Shown here: piece after piece, positions 35,482 to 44,757 of the stretch
How positions within the stretch are numbered: position 1 is the stretch's first letter
Layout of the letters: each line of letters starts with the position of its first letter
From: Desulfobacterales bacterium
Lineage (GTDB): Bacteria > Desulfobacterota > Desulfobacteria > Desulfobacterales > C00003060
Length of the DNA stretch: 54,267 nucleotides
Direction of reading: 5' to 3'
NCBI GenBank assembly: GCA_030616475.1
Contig: JAUWXF010000007.1
Coordinates: 1 to 54,267 of the forward strand
The notes under the pieces: generated by a model
Told to the model about the DNA's origin: nothing
The model's input: only the letters and a program-made list of their open reading frames with translations
Databases searched by the model: none
Made by a program: the position numbers and the translations under genes

Positions 35482-35643
35482 CCACCTGATCCAGCCCCTC
35501 CTTTAACCCTGGCCCAGACCTGTGTTTTGAACTGCTGAAAACCACAAAGCCCCGATGTTGAAATATTAAACTCCTGCACTGTATTGCATACATGTCGCTC
35601 CAGGGCGGGCTTTAGGCACTTTAGCTCACTTTAGGCACTCTTC
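35482..35643. repeat. Spacer with CCCTGGCCCAGACCTG and CTTTAGGCAC repeats
   Basis: AACCCTGGCCCAGACCTG at 35505-35522 also occurs at 14898-14915. TTTAGGCACTTTAGCTCAC (35611-35629) is the widespread 10-11 bp unit. It separates two converging transcription units. Confidence 0.65.
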
Positions 35644-38529
35644 TTAATGTACCGTCTCCTCCCTTACTGTTTCTTCAATCATCTTGTTATAAAGAATCGC
35701 AAGGTTTCTCTGGATAGTCGCATCGTCCGGATTCACGGCAAGAGCATTCTCATAAAGGGAGATTGCTTTTTGTATTTCCCCTATATTCACCCAAAGGTTG
35801 GCCAATGGTTCATAAACCTCCGGTACGTTGGGGGCCAATTCTATAGCCTTTGTAAAGAATATCTCTGCATTTGCGAAATCGTTGTTCTGAAGCGCAATGA
35901 AGCCTATGTCCCGATAAAGGATTGGGTTTGTGTCGTCAACCTCTATGGCTTTTTCAAACACATCGACCGCCTTCTCAGGATCATCTACTGCAAGATAAGT
36001 GTGGGCAAGGCCGTAGTAAGCCTCGACAAGGTGCTTTCCTGTCTCTTGCGCCTCTTCCACAGCCCCTAAATATGCCTTCTCTGCCCTTTCATAATCTTTT
36101 ATCCTGAAATAGAAATATCCTGATTCAAGGTGAGAGCCGTAGTTTGCCTCAGCCTCTTCAAGGAGCTTTTCCATCCTTCCTTTTCTCTCTTCCCATTCCT
36201 GTATCTTCTCATCACAAACCTTGAGCAACTCTTCAATTCTGGCCTTCTGATTCTTACCCTTTACCCCTCGCCTCTCAATTTTTTCTAATACCTCTTTTGC
36301 CTCATAAAATCTGAATTGTTGCAAATACGCCTCAGCAAGGGCAAGATATAGATTGGTACCGGCCGTTGTCCGTTGTCCGTTGTCCGTTGCCTGCCCGCCA
36401 TCGCTCTCGCTCAGGCGAGGCGGGCGGGTCCGTTGACTCGCGACTCCTGACTCCTGCCCTCTGTCCTCTGCCCACTGCCCACTGCCCACTGCCCACTGAC
36501 CACTGTCTTCTCCCTTCTGCCCTCTGTCCTCTGCCCACTGACCACTGACTAAAGGCTCCAAATACCTTACCGCCTGAGTCGCCATCCCGGCTCTCTTATA
36601 AATCATCCCAACCCTGAAGGACCTGTCATATTCTGGTAGGGAGTCATCCATCAATATCCCGTTTACCTTTGCCTCTCGATTAAGTCCTGTTATAAGTTTA
36701 TCCAGTGGTTTGATAAAAAGGGTTATCGCCTCCAGCAGTTCGCCATAGTAGTTCAATCCTCTGATCAACTGTGCCTCTAACTTCTCCCATTTATCCTCTA
36801 TCTCGTCTATCTCCTTGATATCCTGCTTCATTAGATAAAGCTCCAGCTTATAATGATATGCGGCAATAATGTTGAGAATGGGGTGTGCCACCTTTTCTCT
36901 AATCTTCTCTAATTTATCAAGGATGTTATGTAATTGAGGATTTTCTTCCTGCTTCTTTTCCTTTAGTTTTTTTGCCTTATGAATGTATTTCAAGGTCCTT
37001 TCAGCATTTTTCTTTATGTCCGTAAATATTGCCCTTGCATCCTTAACTTGAGAGATAAGCCCATCAAGATTGTAGCTGACTTCACTTTTCATAAGTTCCA
37101 ATAAAATAGAATGAGTATCTATGGGAGCCAAATCACAGTACTCTCCAATAAAATCCGAAAGCCTCATTATCTTTGCGCCCTCTATCGGGAGTCCGCATTC
37201 TGTGGCATTGATGACCTTACCGGAAAATGCTTTTATCTTTTTTTCAAACGAGGTCTTAAAAGAAAGCAGTGTAATTAGAGTATATCTTTTCTCTCCAAAT
37301 ATATCATCTGCCATCTCAGCGCCCTTTCTGTAGTCAGGGACTTGCTTATTCTGGAAGGTACGGAGAAGTTCAGTAGCGTCACCAGCGTGGAATTTTTCCT
37401 CAAATGATAGATCCTGCCCAATAAGGGCTACTGCATTGGCCCCTATATACTCAGCAGCAGCAAAGCCAAGGTGGGCAACAGAGCCTCCAAAACATTCAAT
37501 ATAACCCTTATCCTCCCAAAAACTGCTAAGCCATTGAAAAATGGGATTGCCGGCCACAGTGTTCAAAAACATTGGACCAGGATAGATGTTTACTGTCTCG
37601 GGGGTATACTGGGCAAGGCAAATGAAGGGCACATCCTTAAGGAGGGGGTTGTCCTTGAATACAGCAATATTTTGCGGCAATGGGTCTATTGCCACAAGTA
37701 TATCAGGCACGATGCCGGCAGGTAAAAGTGTTGGCAGGACCACATCTACAGCAATAATTATTGCCCTGCCTTTAGCCTTCTTGAGCAGATGGAAATTCTT
37801 TTCAAGGGATGGGCCACCAGAGACTACTATTGCAGGCCGGCCTTCAAATAGCCCCTTTAATTTAGATACACCGGGTTTCCTTATCAGGCTTGGTACGTTC
37901 GCCATAAATGTATTCATAAACTCTTTGCCCAGTCCGATAGCTGTACCCACACCAGTATCAGACAGTCGTTTTTCTTCTAAAAGCCTTTTATGGAATCTGT
38001 CGTACGCCTCTTCGTTCAGCTTAACTGAAGGATGGTGCTTCACTATCCAGAATTTGCCGTTAATTATCAGATGATGATGGCTGTGAAGCATTGAGAAGTC
38101 ATCTGCATCCTGACCAAGAATTACCTTGACCTTCTCGGACTCCAACAGGTCGGAGAGGTCTCTTGTTTCAAGGGCAGCTCTAAACAATGCCGGGGTGGCC
38201 TCGTATACGAGCAACAAGTGGCCTTTTTCAAACTTCTTGAGGACCTCGTCGGCAAAATATCCGAGGCCAAAGCCAAAGAGAACGGCAACACCCTCTTTTT
38301 CCATTTTACCCAGCAAATCAATCGCCTGATCAGCGCATTTTGTGGGGTCATCGGCGCTGTGGATATAGATTTCTTCTCCATTATCCTTCTTATACAATAT
38401 CCTTGGTTCGCCACTATCGGCATGGAGTACCTTGATCTTATCTTCGTCTATTGCAACTGACTCAATGAGTTCCACCAGATCAGGATGGTGCTTTCCAAGA
38501 GCTTTGATATTCCTTTCATAGAGATTCAT
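35644..38529 (-). CDS. DUF115 motility-associated glycosyltransferase-like protein with TPR tail
   Basis: 961 residues. The middle (about 200-480) is the DUF115/MAF domain: [43 protein letters not shown], and [21 protein letters not shown] proteins are linked to attachment of pseudaminic or legionaminic acid to flagellin. Residues 790-955 are tetratricopeptide repeats ([26 protein letters not shown], then [34 protein letters not shown]). Between the two, about residues 658-720, lies a low-complexity Gly/Gln/Trp/Asp-rich segment encoded by intergenic-type repeats. GGAGG lies before the ATG. It is the last gene of the sugar operon, as expected for the transfer step. Confidence 0.85.
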   Translation of the reverse strand: MNLYERNIKALGKHHPDLVELIESVAIDEDKIKVLHADSGEPRILYKKDNGEEIYIHSADDPTKCADQAIDLLGKMEKEGVAVLFGFGLGYFADEVLKKFEKGHLLLVYEATPALFRAALETRDLSDLLESEKVKVILGQDADDFSMLHSHHHLIINGKFWIVKHHPSVKLNEEAYDRFHKRLLEEKRLSDTGVGTAIGLGKEFMNTFMANVPSLIRKPGVSKLKGLFEGRPAIVVSGGPSLEKNFHLLKKAKGRAIIIAVDVVLPTLLPAGIVPDILVAIDPLPQNIAVFKDNPLLKDVPFICLAQYTPETVNIYPGPMFLNTVAGNPIFQWLSSFWEDKGYIECFGGSVAHLGFAAAEYIGANAVALIGQDLSFEEKFHAGDATELLRTFQNKQVPDYRKGAEMADDIFGEKRYTLITLLSFKTSFEKKIKAFSGKVINATECGLPIEGAKIMRLSDFIGEYCDLAPIDTHSILLELMKSEVSYNLDGLISQVKDARAIFTDIKKNAERTLKYIHKAKKLKEKKQEENPQLHNILDKLEKIREKVAHPILNIIAAYHYKLELYLMKQDIKEIDEIEDKWEKLEAQLIRGLNYYGELLEAITLFIKPLDKLITGLNREAKVNGILMDDSLPEYDRSFRVGMIYKRAGMATQAVRYLEPLVSGQWAEDRGQKGEDSGQWAVGSGQWAEDRGQESGVASQRTRPPRLSESDGGQATDNGQRTTAGTNLYLALAEAYLQQFRFYEAKEVLEKIERRGVKGKNQKARIEELLKVCDEKIQEWEERKGRMEKLLEEAEANYGSHLESGYFYFRIKDYERAEKAYLGAVEEAQETGKHLVEAYYGLAHTYLAVDDPEKAVDVFEKAIEVDDTNPILYRDIGFIALQNNDFANAEIFFTKAIELAPNVPEVYEPLANLWVNIGEIQKAISLYENALAVNPDDATIQRNLAILYNKMIEETVREETVH
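36357..36557. repeat. Intergenic-type repeat tract inside the DUF115 gene
   Basis: On the + strand: CCGTTGT heptamers (36362-36388), a REP-like palindrome (36391-36427), CGACTCCTGACTCCTG, CTCTGTC units, and four CCCACTG heptamers (36473-36500), then CTCTGTCCTCTGCCCACTG. The reading frame stays open throughout, adding about 65 residues between the DUF115 and TPR domains. Confidence 0.9.
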
Positions 38530-38674
38530 TATGGTCCTCCTTTAAAAGACCCTAATCCGGGTAAACCGGAAATCCGAAACACAAAAATGGAATGCTGAGT
38601 ACAAAATCGGATTTTCCAGTTTTTCGATCCAATACAGACTGCATGGCTGAGGATGCTAAGAATTCGGAAATGTT

Positions 38675-38718
38675 CCCATGTCTTTCTCAGAATATCTCCG
38701 TTTCCCGCCATTGGTCCT
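38675..38718 (-). pseudogene. Fragment of a MerR-family DNA-binding domain
   Basis: Read on the minus strand, R-T-N-G-G-K-R-R-Y-S followed by E-K-D-M matches the wing of the MerR domain in the PseB fusion gene (52687-52730; RTNGGQRRYSNEDI). About 37 of 43 bases agree. No start or remaining domain is present, so this is a relic at the opposite end of the same operon. Confidence 0.55.
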
Positions 38719-38722
38719 TATC

Positions 38723-39679
38723 TCAAGAAGCCTTATGCTCCGGGCGCAGCCATATGCCTTTTGGGTCATCACTCGGCTCGTATGTCACAGGGTCATAAAT
38801 GCCTCTGCGAATACGGTGCTGTTTCGCCAATTCAGCCTCTGTTGGAACCTTCTCGCCGGTCCCCAATGTCTGCTCCAGCAGTCGCACCTGTCTAACCATA
38901 TCTGAAAACTCGGCCATAGTCACAGAAAACGGATGATCAGGCCCTGGCAATGATCGGTCAAAGGTTATGTGTTTCTCTATGACAGTTGCTCCCAGCGCTA
39001 CGGCAGCTATGGGTATGAGATTCTCCCGTGAATGATCTGAAATACCTACTGGTAAGTCGAATGTCTCCTTCAATGTGACGATGGCTCGCAAGTTTATTTC
39101 ATCCCATCTTGGTGGATAGTTGGTGACACAATGAAGCAATACAATATCTGTGGAGCCTGCTTGAGCCAACACATCAAGTGCATTTTCGACATCTTGCAGG
39201 GAGCTGGCGCCAGTCGATAGAATCACCCGTTTGCCAGTACGGCCTATTTTTTCTAACAGTGGAAAGAAGGTAATGTCTCCTGAGGCAATTTTATAGGCTT
39301 TAACACCGACCTCTTCTAGCAAATCAACTGCCTCTAAATAAAATGGAGTCGAAATAAACTCAATTCCGTTTTCATCTGATATTCTTTTTAAGGTGTAATG
39401 CCAGGCGTCAGGAAGCTCCAAATTACTGAAGTTGATATAGGCACTGTTGTCCACCCATTTCCCGTCTGACCAGATGCGGGGAGCGACTAACTTGTGTCTA
39501 CGCAAAGTCTGAAACTTCACAGCATCTGCGCCGACTGCTCGGGTCGCACGAATATACTCTTTGGCAGTTTCGAGGTTATCATTATGGTTTGATCCTATTT
39601 CAGCAATCACAATCGTCCTATGTATATTTTGGAGCTTCACAACTTTTATTTCTTCACTCTCAAATGAATTGGCACCCAA
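38723..39679 (-). CDS. pseI: NeuB/PseI-family nonulosonic acid synthase (short)
   Basis: 318 residues at most. The TIM-barrel synthase domain is complete: VIAEIGSNHNDNLETAKEYIRATRAVGADAVKFQT, IEFISTPFYLEAVDLLEEVGVKAYKIASGD, ILSTGASSLQDVENAL, LPVGISDHS and LGATVIEKHITFDRSLPGPDHPFSV. It condenses phosphoenolpyruvate with a 6-deoxy-diacetamido-hexose to give a nonulosonic acid. The C-terminal antifreeze/SAF domain that usually caps the partner active site is missing; the product ends soon after AKQHRIRRGIY. The start is uncertain: TTG 39679 or GTG 39640. Which sugar it uses (pseudaminate, legionaminate or a relative) cannot be told from sequence by eye. Confidence 0.85.
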   Translation of the reverse strand: MGANSFESEEIKVVKLQNIHRTIVIAEIGSNHNDNLETAKEYIRATRAVGADAVKFQTLRRHKLVAPRIWSDGKWVDNSAYINFSNLELPDAWHYTLKRISDENGIEFISTPFYLEAVDLLEEVGVKAYKIASGDITFFPLLEKIGRTGKRVILSTGASSLQDVENALDVLAQAGSTDIVLLHCVTNYPPRWDEINLRAIVTLKETFDLPVGISDHSRENLIPIAAVALGATVIEKHITFDRSLPGPDHPFSVTMAEFSDMVRQVRLLEQTLGTGEKVPTEAELAKQHRIRRGIYDPVTYEPSDDPKGIWLRPEHKAS

Positions 39680-39711
39680 GACCGACTTGCATCAATAGGT
39701 TAACGGTTTCA

Positions 39712-41109
39712 TTATAAGCCATGAAAAGATCTCAAAACTATGTCAATGCTTTTTGGGCCATATCTGGACCAGGCCACATGTTTCTTATTGTTGTCAGCAT
39801 GGACGATCTTACTGGGACGATTATTGTCAAAATCTATATCTGGATTTACTCTTTTTGTGAAGATACATTTTCCCTTGTCCAAACAAGATATAAAGACAGA
39901 GTCCGGTGTGACATGTGGCTGCTCTACATACAAGATATCACCATTCAAATGGAAAAGTGTGCCTGGCGTAGAAGCTATCCACGAGCAGTAGGTTATTTTA
40001 ATCTCGTATTCTCCTTCTGCAAGATCAATCAGAAACTTCGTGGGTTCCTCGCCATAAAATAATGTTCTAGTTATGTTGTTGCCAATTTCACGCAACATGG
40101 AATGTACGGGCCGGTCAAAGCCATACATTTTCTCGGGAGTGTAGAGACAATGTTGCTCGGTAACTTTGACCACGGGAGATGCAAAGGAAAACATGTCCGG
40201 CCCAAAAGTGAATAGTTTTACCGCTCCTGTTCTCTTGTAAACAACTTCAACTGCATTCAACGTCCAGCAAGAATTCCCGGGGGTTTTGTTTGAACTGACC
40301 TCAAGCTCCAACCGTGGGGTGGAAAGTCTCAGTCGGTAGCGTACTGTGTAACTGCCCCATGCATCGCTGTGGCATGCCACCCAGACTTTGCCTTTTTCGT
40401 CGACGCTGATTTTTGGCTTCGTCAACCGCACATTGTCAGAAGGGGAAATGGGCTGCGGCGGCGACCACGTCGTCCAGTCCTCCGATGCGGTGAGCCAAAG
40501 CGATTCTTTTTCCTGCTCCATGACGAAAGCAAGATAAAGTGTCTTGTCTGGTCCTACTGCGACATCGGGATATCTTACCTCCGATGTTAAACCGGCAAGC
40601 TCCTCCGGCTCACCCGATTGAACCCCATCCTTTATTTTTGAAATGTAGAGCTTTTTAGAATCTCTGTGAAGAAAAAAAAGCCTCAAAAGGCCGTCAGGCC
40701 CTAGAACCAACCTTGGGTATTCGGTGTTTGACATTCGTTGGAGGACCATCGTGGGCTCACTCCACGAGCGGTAGTCAGTGGATTGGGCTATGAAGATGTT
40801 GCAGATATCTCCATCAGGTGTAAAAGGCGCTTTTCGCGGCTTACGCCACGAATGCCAAGCAAGAAGATAATAGTCCTTCCTGTAGCTCAATATACTAGGC
40901 CCATTGTTATAGCTGTCTTCTCCAGAGACATTCACCGGTTCGGTCCAGTTCACTCCACTTTTTGAAAGAGAGCACCAGACATCCGAACGGGCGGGCATGT
41001 CAGGTGAGCTATATTCATACCATGCGCAAACCAATTCTCTGTCCTTGCCCAATGCTAATGCTGGGTATAAGGAGATATTCACGGACCGGGATACGACGCT
41101 CTGCGTCAT
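39712..41109 (-). CDS. Sialidase-like beta-propeller protein without signal peptide
   Basis: 465 residues. Asp-box-like turns recur (SLSKSGVNWTEPVNV, AQSTDYRSWSEPTMV, TASEDWTTWSPPQPI), as in BNR/sialidase propellers, and occupy about residues 10-240. The C-terminal part (about 320-400, FLIDLAEGEYEIKITYCSWI, TLFHLNGDILYVE) resembles a jelly-roll carbohydrate-binding domain. No signal peptide is present, so it should stay in the cytoplasm, which is odd for a sialidase. Its ATG overlaps the upstream stop (ATGA, 41106-41109). It may bind or process a nonulosonate-containing intermediate; activity is unproven. Confidence 0.6.
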   Translation of the reverse strand: MTQSVVSRSVNISLYPALALGKDRELVCAWYEYSSPDMPARSDVWCSLSKSGVNWTEPVNVSGEDSYNNGPSILSYRKDYYLLAWHSWRKPRKAPFTPDGDICNIFIAQSTDYRSWSEPTMVLQRMSNTEYPRLVLGPDGLLRLFFLHRDSKKLYISKIKDGVQSGEPEELAGLTSEVRYPDVAVGPDKTLYLAFVMEQEKESLWLTASEDWTTWSPPQPISPSDNVRLTKPKISVDEKGKVWVACHSDAWGSYTVRYRLRLSTPRLELEVSSNKTPGNSCWTLNAVEVVYKRTGAVKLFTFGPDMFSFASPVVKVTEQHCLYTPEKMYGFDRPVHSMLREIGNNITRTLFYGEEPTKFLIDLAEGEYEIKITYCSWIASTPGTLFHLNGDILYVEQPHVTPDSVFISCLDKGKCIFTKRVNPDIDFDNNRPSKIVHADNNKKHVAWSRYGPKSIDIVLRSFHGL

Positions 41110-42674
41110 ATAGCTTGCACCCTTTTTGTGCTAGTGATTTGTGACTGCCGCGTTCGACCTGAAAACCAAGTTGATTGTTCTATGTCATCTTCAAGTCGCC
41201 TCTCACGCTCATCCAAAAGGCGTTGATGTCGGCTTTTGATGGCCTCTTTTCGTTTCTTCAGCCGTTGGTCCTCCTCTTCCTTGTTGGCACTTAGGACATA
41301 GCCAATCGGATTGTACTTCACGATATCGTCGACCTCGGCGTATCGGGCGACGGTGATCGCCTTACCATTGGCGATGCATGTTTCGAGGTCTCTATGGACG
41401 TCATTTTCATTGATAATCGACCCGTTGTGCAGATACGCGATAATTGGCTTTCCAATAACGGTGTTATGTCGCACAAATGATGTGATTAGCCGTAATGAAT
41501 AATTTTCGCCGTAACCTACCTCCTCGAATATGAGAGGGTTAATAAGCAGGTTAGATAAAACGTAATCTCCACGCCTAAGGTAACGAGTCCTTTCTAAAAA
41601 GACTTGATAATTCGTAATTAATTTCTCAGTGTCCTTTACAGAAAGCATTACAGGAACGATCACATCAGCGGATAACAATATTGTGTGAAGCCCTCTAAAA
41701 TCGTCAGAAGAGATGACACAGCGGTAAACTTCATCCTTGTCGATGAAACTTGGGCAAAAATCGCAGGCCAGGCAGCGACGAATATTCTTTTTCGTGATAT
41801 CGATAACCGTGGGCTCTATTTCGCCTTCAAAACATCTAAACATGTCTTCCGTTCGTCTCAGTGCCTCGTTATTGCGGTCTTGTAAGATGAGAAAAAGTAC
41901 CTTTAGAGAATCGTTCAATCTCTTGCCGGAATTTAGTTTACAGATCAGGTCTCCTATACGGCGGCCAGTTCCCATGGATGTTTCAAGCCCATAGCTGTCC
42001 TTGTACATGCTCCCGACATCGCCGGCATGCCCCGTGCCTCCGTACTGCGATGTGGTGTCAGTATCATTGCCCACCCCGAGAAGATCGCAGCGCAAATAAT
42101 CCAGCATTTGGTAAATAAGAGTAGTTTCCTGGCCGCCGTTTCTCTTGGCACCAACTGAAATGCCTGCGTATACCTTCCCCTTAAGATGTGCACGCAGTTC
42201 AGCGTCTCGTGAGATAAAATTCAAAAGAGACTGTGCCACACTACTTCTGTCGCCGAAGTATACAGGACTTGAGACAAGAATGCCTTGAGAGGCAAGCATT
42301 CTGTTTTTGAGTTCATCTAGTTTTCTGGGTTTCCTAGACGCTGGGAAATATTCGCACAAGGAAACATGCCCTATGTCTATATTGTAGTTATGGTATGCTG
42401 CCCAAAGAGCAGCGGCTAGTGCGACCTCTGAGTTGCTGAGTCCCTTTTTTCCCGTGTTCCTTTTTAACTTCTTGTAAATTTCGAGGAACGACTCGCCAGA
42501 CTTACGTCCCGCCTTGAGAAAGTTCTCTAGATGAAGCTCGGATTCCGTCTTTAAGAAGGAAAAGAGCTCTTCTTTAGACGAAAGAGTTCTCAGCGAATCG
42601 GGCAAATCTTGGCTGCCCCACCGCGCGTTTCTTAAGCTTGCTGATATTGCTAGCAATTTGGGTCTGTTTCCCAT
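41106..42674 (-). CDS. Tandem NADPH-dependent FMN reductase (flavodoxin-fold) protein
   Basis: 522 residues with two flavodoxin-like domains. The first (about 1-260) has LLAISASLRN at the start and GILVSSPVYFGDRSSVAQSLLNFISRD, the flavin loop of iron-sulfur/NADPH-FMN reductases. The second (about 265-440) begins KVLFLILQDRN and has RRCLACDFCPSFIDKDEVYRCVISSDDF, a C-x2-C-x2-C pattern as in iron-sulfur flavoproteins. The C-terminal 70 residues are a charged helix. It is coupled by a 4-bp overlap to the propeller gene. A redox step on a sugar or amino-acid intermediate is plausible but not shown. Confidence 0.6.
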   Translation of the reverse strand: MGNRPKLLAISASLRNARWGSQDLPDSLRTLSSKEELFSFLKTESELHLENFLKAGRKSGESFLEIYKKLKRNTGKKGLSNSEVALAAALWAAYHNYNIDIGHVSLCEYFPASRKPRKLDELKNRMLASQGILVSSPVYFGDRSSVAQSLLNFISRDAELRAHLKGKVYAGISVGAKRNGGQETTLIYQMLDYLRCDLLGVGNDTDTTSQYGGTGHAGDVGSMYKDSYGLETSMGTGRRIGDLICKLNSGKRLNDSLKVLFLILQDRNNEALRRTEDMFRCFEGEIEPTVIDITKKNIRRCLACDFCPSFIDKDEVYRCVISSDDFRGLHTILLSADVIVPVMLSVKDTEKLITNYQVFLERTRYLRRGDYVLSNLLINPLIFEEVGYGENYSLRLITSFVRHNTVIGKPIIAYLHNGSIINENDVHRDLETCIANGKAITVARYAEVDDIVKYNPIGYVLSANKEEEDQRLKKRKEAIKSRHQRLLDERERRLEDDIEQSTWFSGRTRQSQITSTKRVQAI

Positions 42675-42717
42675 TGTTTTTACTCTATGCCTCCATATGT
42701 TATACGTGTAATGACTT

Positions 42718-43788
42718 TTACAATTGCACCCTCAAAATGGTTTCTGCACCCAGATCAGAAATGATCTTGTCTATGACTTCAGGACCCGACGCAGGCACAA
42801 AGGCACAGCCTTCTTGGAACTGAATCAGGTCAGCACCAATGTTATCCTGTAGCTTGAGAAATCCGTTCATTTCACCTGCCATGTGAAAATCCTGAAGATG
42901 CCTAAGCCAAAATATTGCCTCCTGACGATTGTTCAGGCAACTAGCAACCCCATTTCCAAATACGACTTTTAGCCTTAATTGCCTGGCCTTATCCACCATT
43001 TCCCGCAATGCTGCACAGCTTCCCTGTTTCATCAATTTGAGTTTCACTGCATCGGCGGCCTTCTCCTCAACAGCCCGTTCAAGGGACTCTACATCAGTTA
43101 TCACTTCGTCAAGCATTATAGCCACTGGTGAATTTTTTCTGAGCTCAGCAGTTTGCTTCCAGTTTGAAATCGGGTATGGTTGTTCAAGCACTTCAACCTT
43201 TTCCGGTTCACACGCTTCAGCCAAAGTAAAGCCATCTCTGAATGTAAGGGATTGGTTTGCGTCTATCCGGAGTCTCTCGCCTGGCAACAGGCTTTCCTGA
43301 AATTGCAGGACTCTTGCCTTATCTTTGCTTATGTCGTGAAATCCCACTTTCACTTTAAACACTTGGTATCCTTGCGTGCGCATCCGCTCAAGCGTCTCGG
43401 CTGGACTTTCTCCCGAATCCTCCTGCGCCAAGGCCGCCAGCGGCACACAACCTTCTGCCCGTGGGATCTCGCCAAGCCCCTCTTCTAAGGCGGTCACCAA
43501 AGCCGTATATAGAAATCCATCGATGCCTCTAGGTAAGGCTGACAATGTCTCTGCTACTTCACTCCCTATCCATTGCTGTGCCAAACTATTCCCGGTTTTC
43601 GCAACGGCTTCGAGTGTTGAATCCGAATACCCCGGAAGAGGCGTGCTTTCCCCCCAGCCAGACTGCCCCCCCGCAAGTTCGATGCGTGCCCAGAGGGATT
43701 GCAGAGCCGAAACAGGGCCGTATGACAGCGAGTAAGGACGAAGAAGAGGTAATGTCACCCTGTAAAGTGCTATCTGCTGAATCTTCAT
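42718..43788 (-). CDS. Enolase-superfamily enzyme (muconate lactonizing/dipeptide epimerase-like)
   Basis: 356 residues, the usual length. Catalytic features are in place: FKVKVGF (first Lys pair), RIDANQS, LEQPYP and MLDEVI for the three metal-binding acids, and VKLKLMKQG for the second Lys pair, as in the MLE subgroup that includes dipeptide epimerases and o-succinylbenzoate synthase. It lies 9 bp after the PseG-like gene. No menaquinone genes are nearby, so an epimerase or dehydratase acting on an amino-acid or sugar acid substituent is more likely. Substrate unknown. Confidence 0.7.
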   Translation of the reverse strand: MKIQQIALYRVTLPLLRPYSLSYGPVSALQSLWARIELAGGQSGWGESTPLPGYSDSTLEAVAKTGNSLAQQWIGSEVAETLSALPRGIDGFLYTALVTALEEGLGEIPRAEGCVPLAALAQEDSGESPAETLERMRTQGYQVFKVKVGFHDISKDKARVLQFQESLLPGERLRIDANQSLTFRDGFTLAEACEPEKVEVLEQPYPISNWKQTAELRKNSPVAIMLDEVITDVESLERAVEEKAADAVKLKLMKQGSCAALREMVDKARQLRLKVVFGNGVASCLNNRQEAIFWLRHLQDFHMAGEMNGFLKLQDNIGADLIQFQEGCAFVPASGPEVIDKIISDLGAETILRVQL

Positions 43789-43797
43789 ATCAGAATC

Positions 43798-44757
43798 CTA
43801 TGGCACAAGATGCGAAATGATACGGTTCACACCCAGACCATCCACAATTCTCCTACCAGCCTCTGAAAGCTGTCCGCGTCTTTCAGGGCTTTGTACGCTG
43901 AAAATGAGAGCGGGTATTTCAGCAAGGCGGCCAAGGACAACAACCGAGCCGATTTTCTCCCAGGCTGAGGCATGTTCTTGTTGTTTTTCCGTTTGGGGCC
44001 ATGAAATGATCGGCATACCTATAGCTGCGAACTGGTGGAGCATGCTCCCTCCGGCCAGCACGGCAAGATCATAGTCAATCGTCCTACGCGCAAGATCTTC
44101 CTGCCGCAGCCACCCAACCGCCCGTACGCCGCTTGCTGCATTGCGTGGCAATTCGGCCCCCAGTACATCCACCCCGACATTTTTGCCTGCGGTCCGAGCC
44201 ACTTCAGGAACAAGCCTGTCAAGTTTGTTTGTGGCGTCATCTCCACCTAAGGCAACTAATATATTTTGAATGACGGGCCTTACCCGATAGCCTCTGCGGG
44301 CGTCCAGAAACGCAGGAGCGATGGGAGAAAAGCGCGGACCGAACAAAAATGTCTTAGCTACGCTCTGTCTGTACCTGGACCCGTCAGCTGCAGGCGAGGT
44401 ATTGATTACTACATCCACATCCTCTTCCAGCATGTAGTGATCGTCGAATACTACCACCTTACATCCCGTCCTTTGGCGAAGAAAGCAGCTGAACCGGTTT
44501 GTGTACCTATAGGAGTCCAGGATGCCGATACTCGGCTGAAGCCTGGTAAATTCCTTTTCCACCGGATCCGGCCCGCCCAAGGCTTCTCTGACTCCCACAA
44601 GCCCAAGCTCGTGTAAACGGTTTTCGGGCAGGGGAACCAGCATTTCGGCCTCTGTTTGCAAGGCCTTCATCCTCTGAAACAAAGGATAAAGACGCAATAC
44701 ATGACCCAGCCCGAGCCCGGGGCCTGCATCGGCATACAGTAATGTGGTGTCTTTCAT
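43798..44757 (-). CDS. pseG: PseG/SpsG-like UDP-sugar hydrolase
   Basis: 319 residues from ATG 44757, which overlaps the upstream stop by ATGA; a start 21 bp earlier is less likely. The N-terminus LLYADAGPGLGLGHVLRLYPLFQRM is the PseG pattern, followed by SIGILDSYRYTNRFSCFLRQRTGCKVVVFDDH and ILVALGGDDATNKL, typical of this GT-B-fold hydrolase. PseG removes UDP from the diacetamido-trideoxyhexose before condensation by PseI. Confidence 0.82.
   Translation of the reverse strand: MKDTTLLYADAGPGLGLGHVLRLYPLFQRMKALQTEAEMLVPLPENRLHELGLVGVREALGGPDPVEKEFTRLQPSIGILDSYRYTNRFSCFLRQRTGCKVVVFDDHYMLEEDVDVVINTSPAADGSRYRQSVAKTFLFGPRFSPIAPAFLDARRGYRVRPVIQNILVALGGDDATNKLDRLVPEVARTAGKNVGVDVLGAELPRNAASGVRAVGWLRQEDLARRTIDYDLAVLAGGSMLHQFAAIGMPIISWPQTEKQQEHASAWEKIGSVVVLGRLAEIPALIFSVQSPERRGQLSEAGRRIVDGLGVNRIISHLVP

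Noticed and set aside
36332-36548. Open frames in both directions in the DUF115 repeat tract
   Set aside because: They are by-products of stop-free repeat words, not genes.
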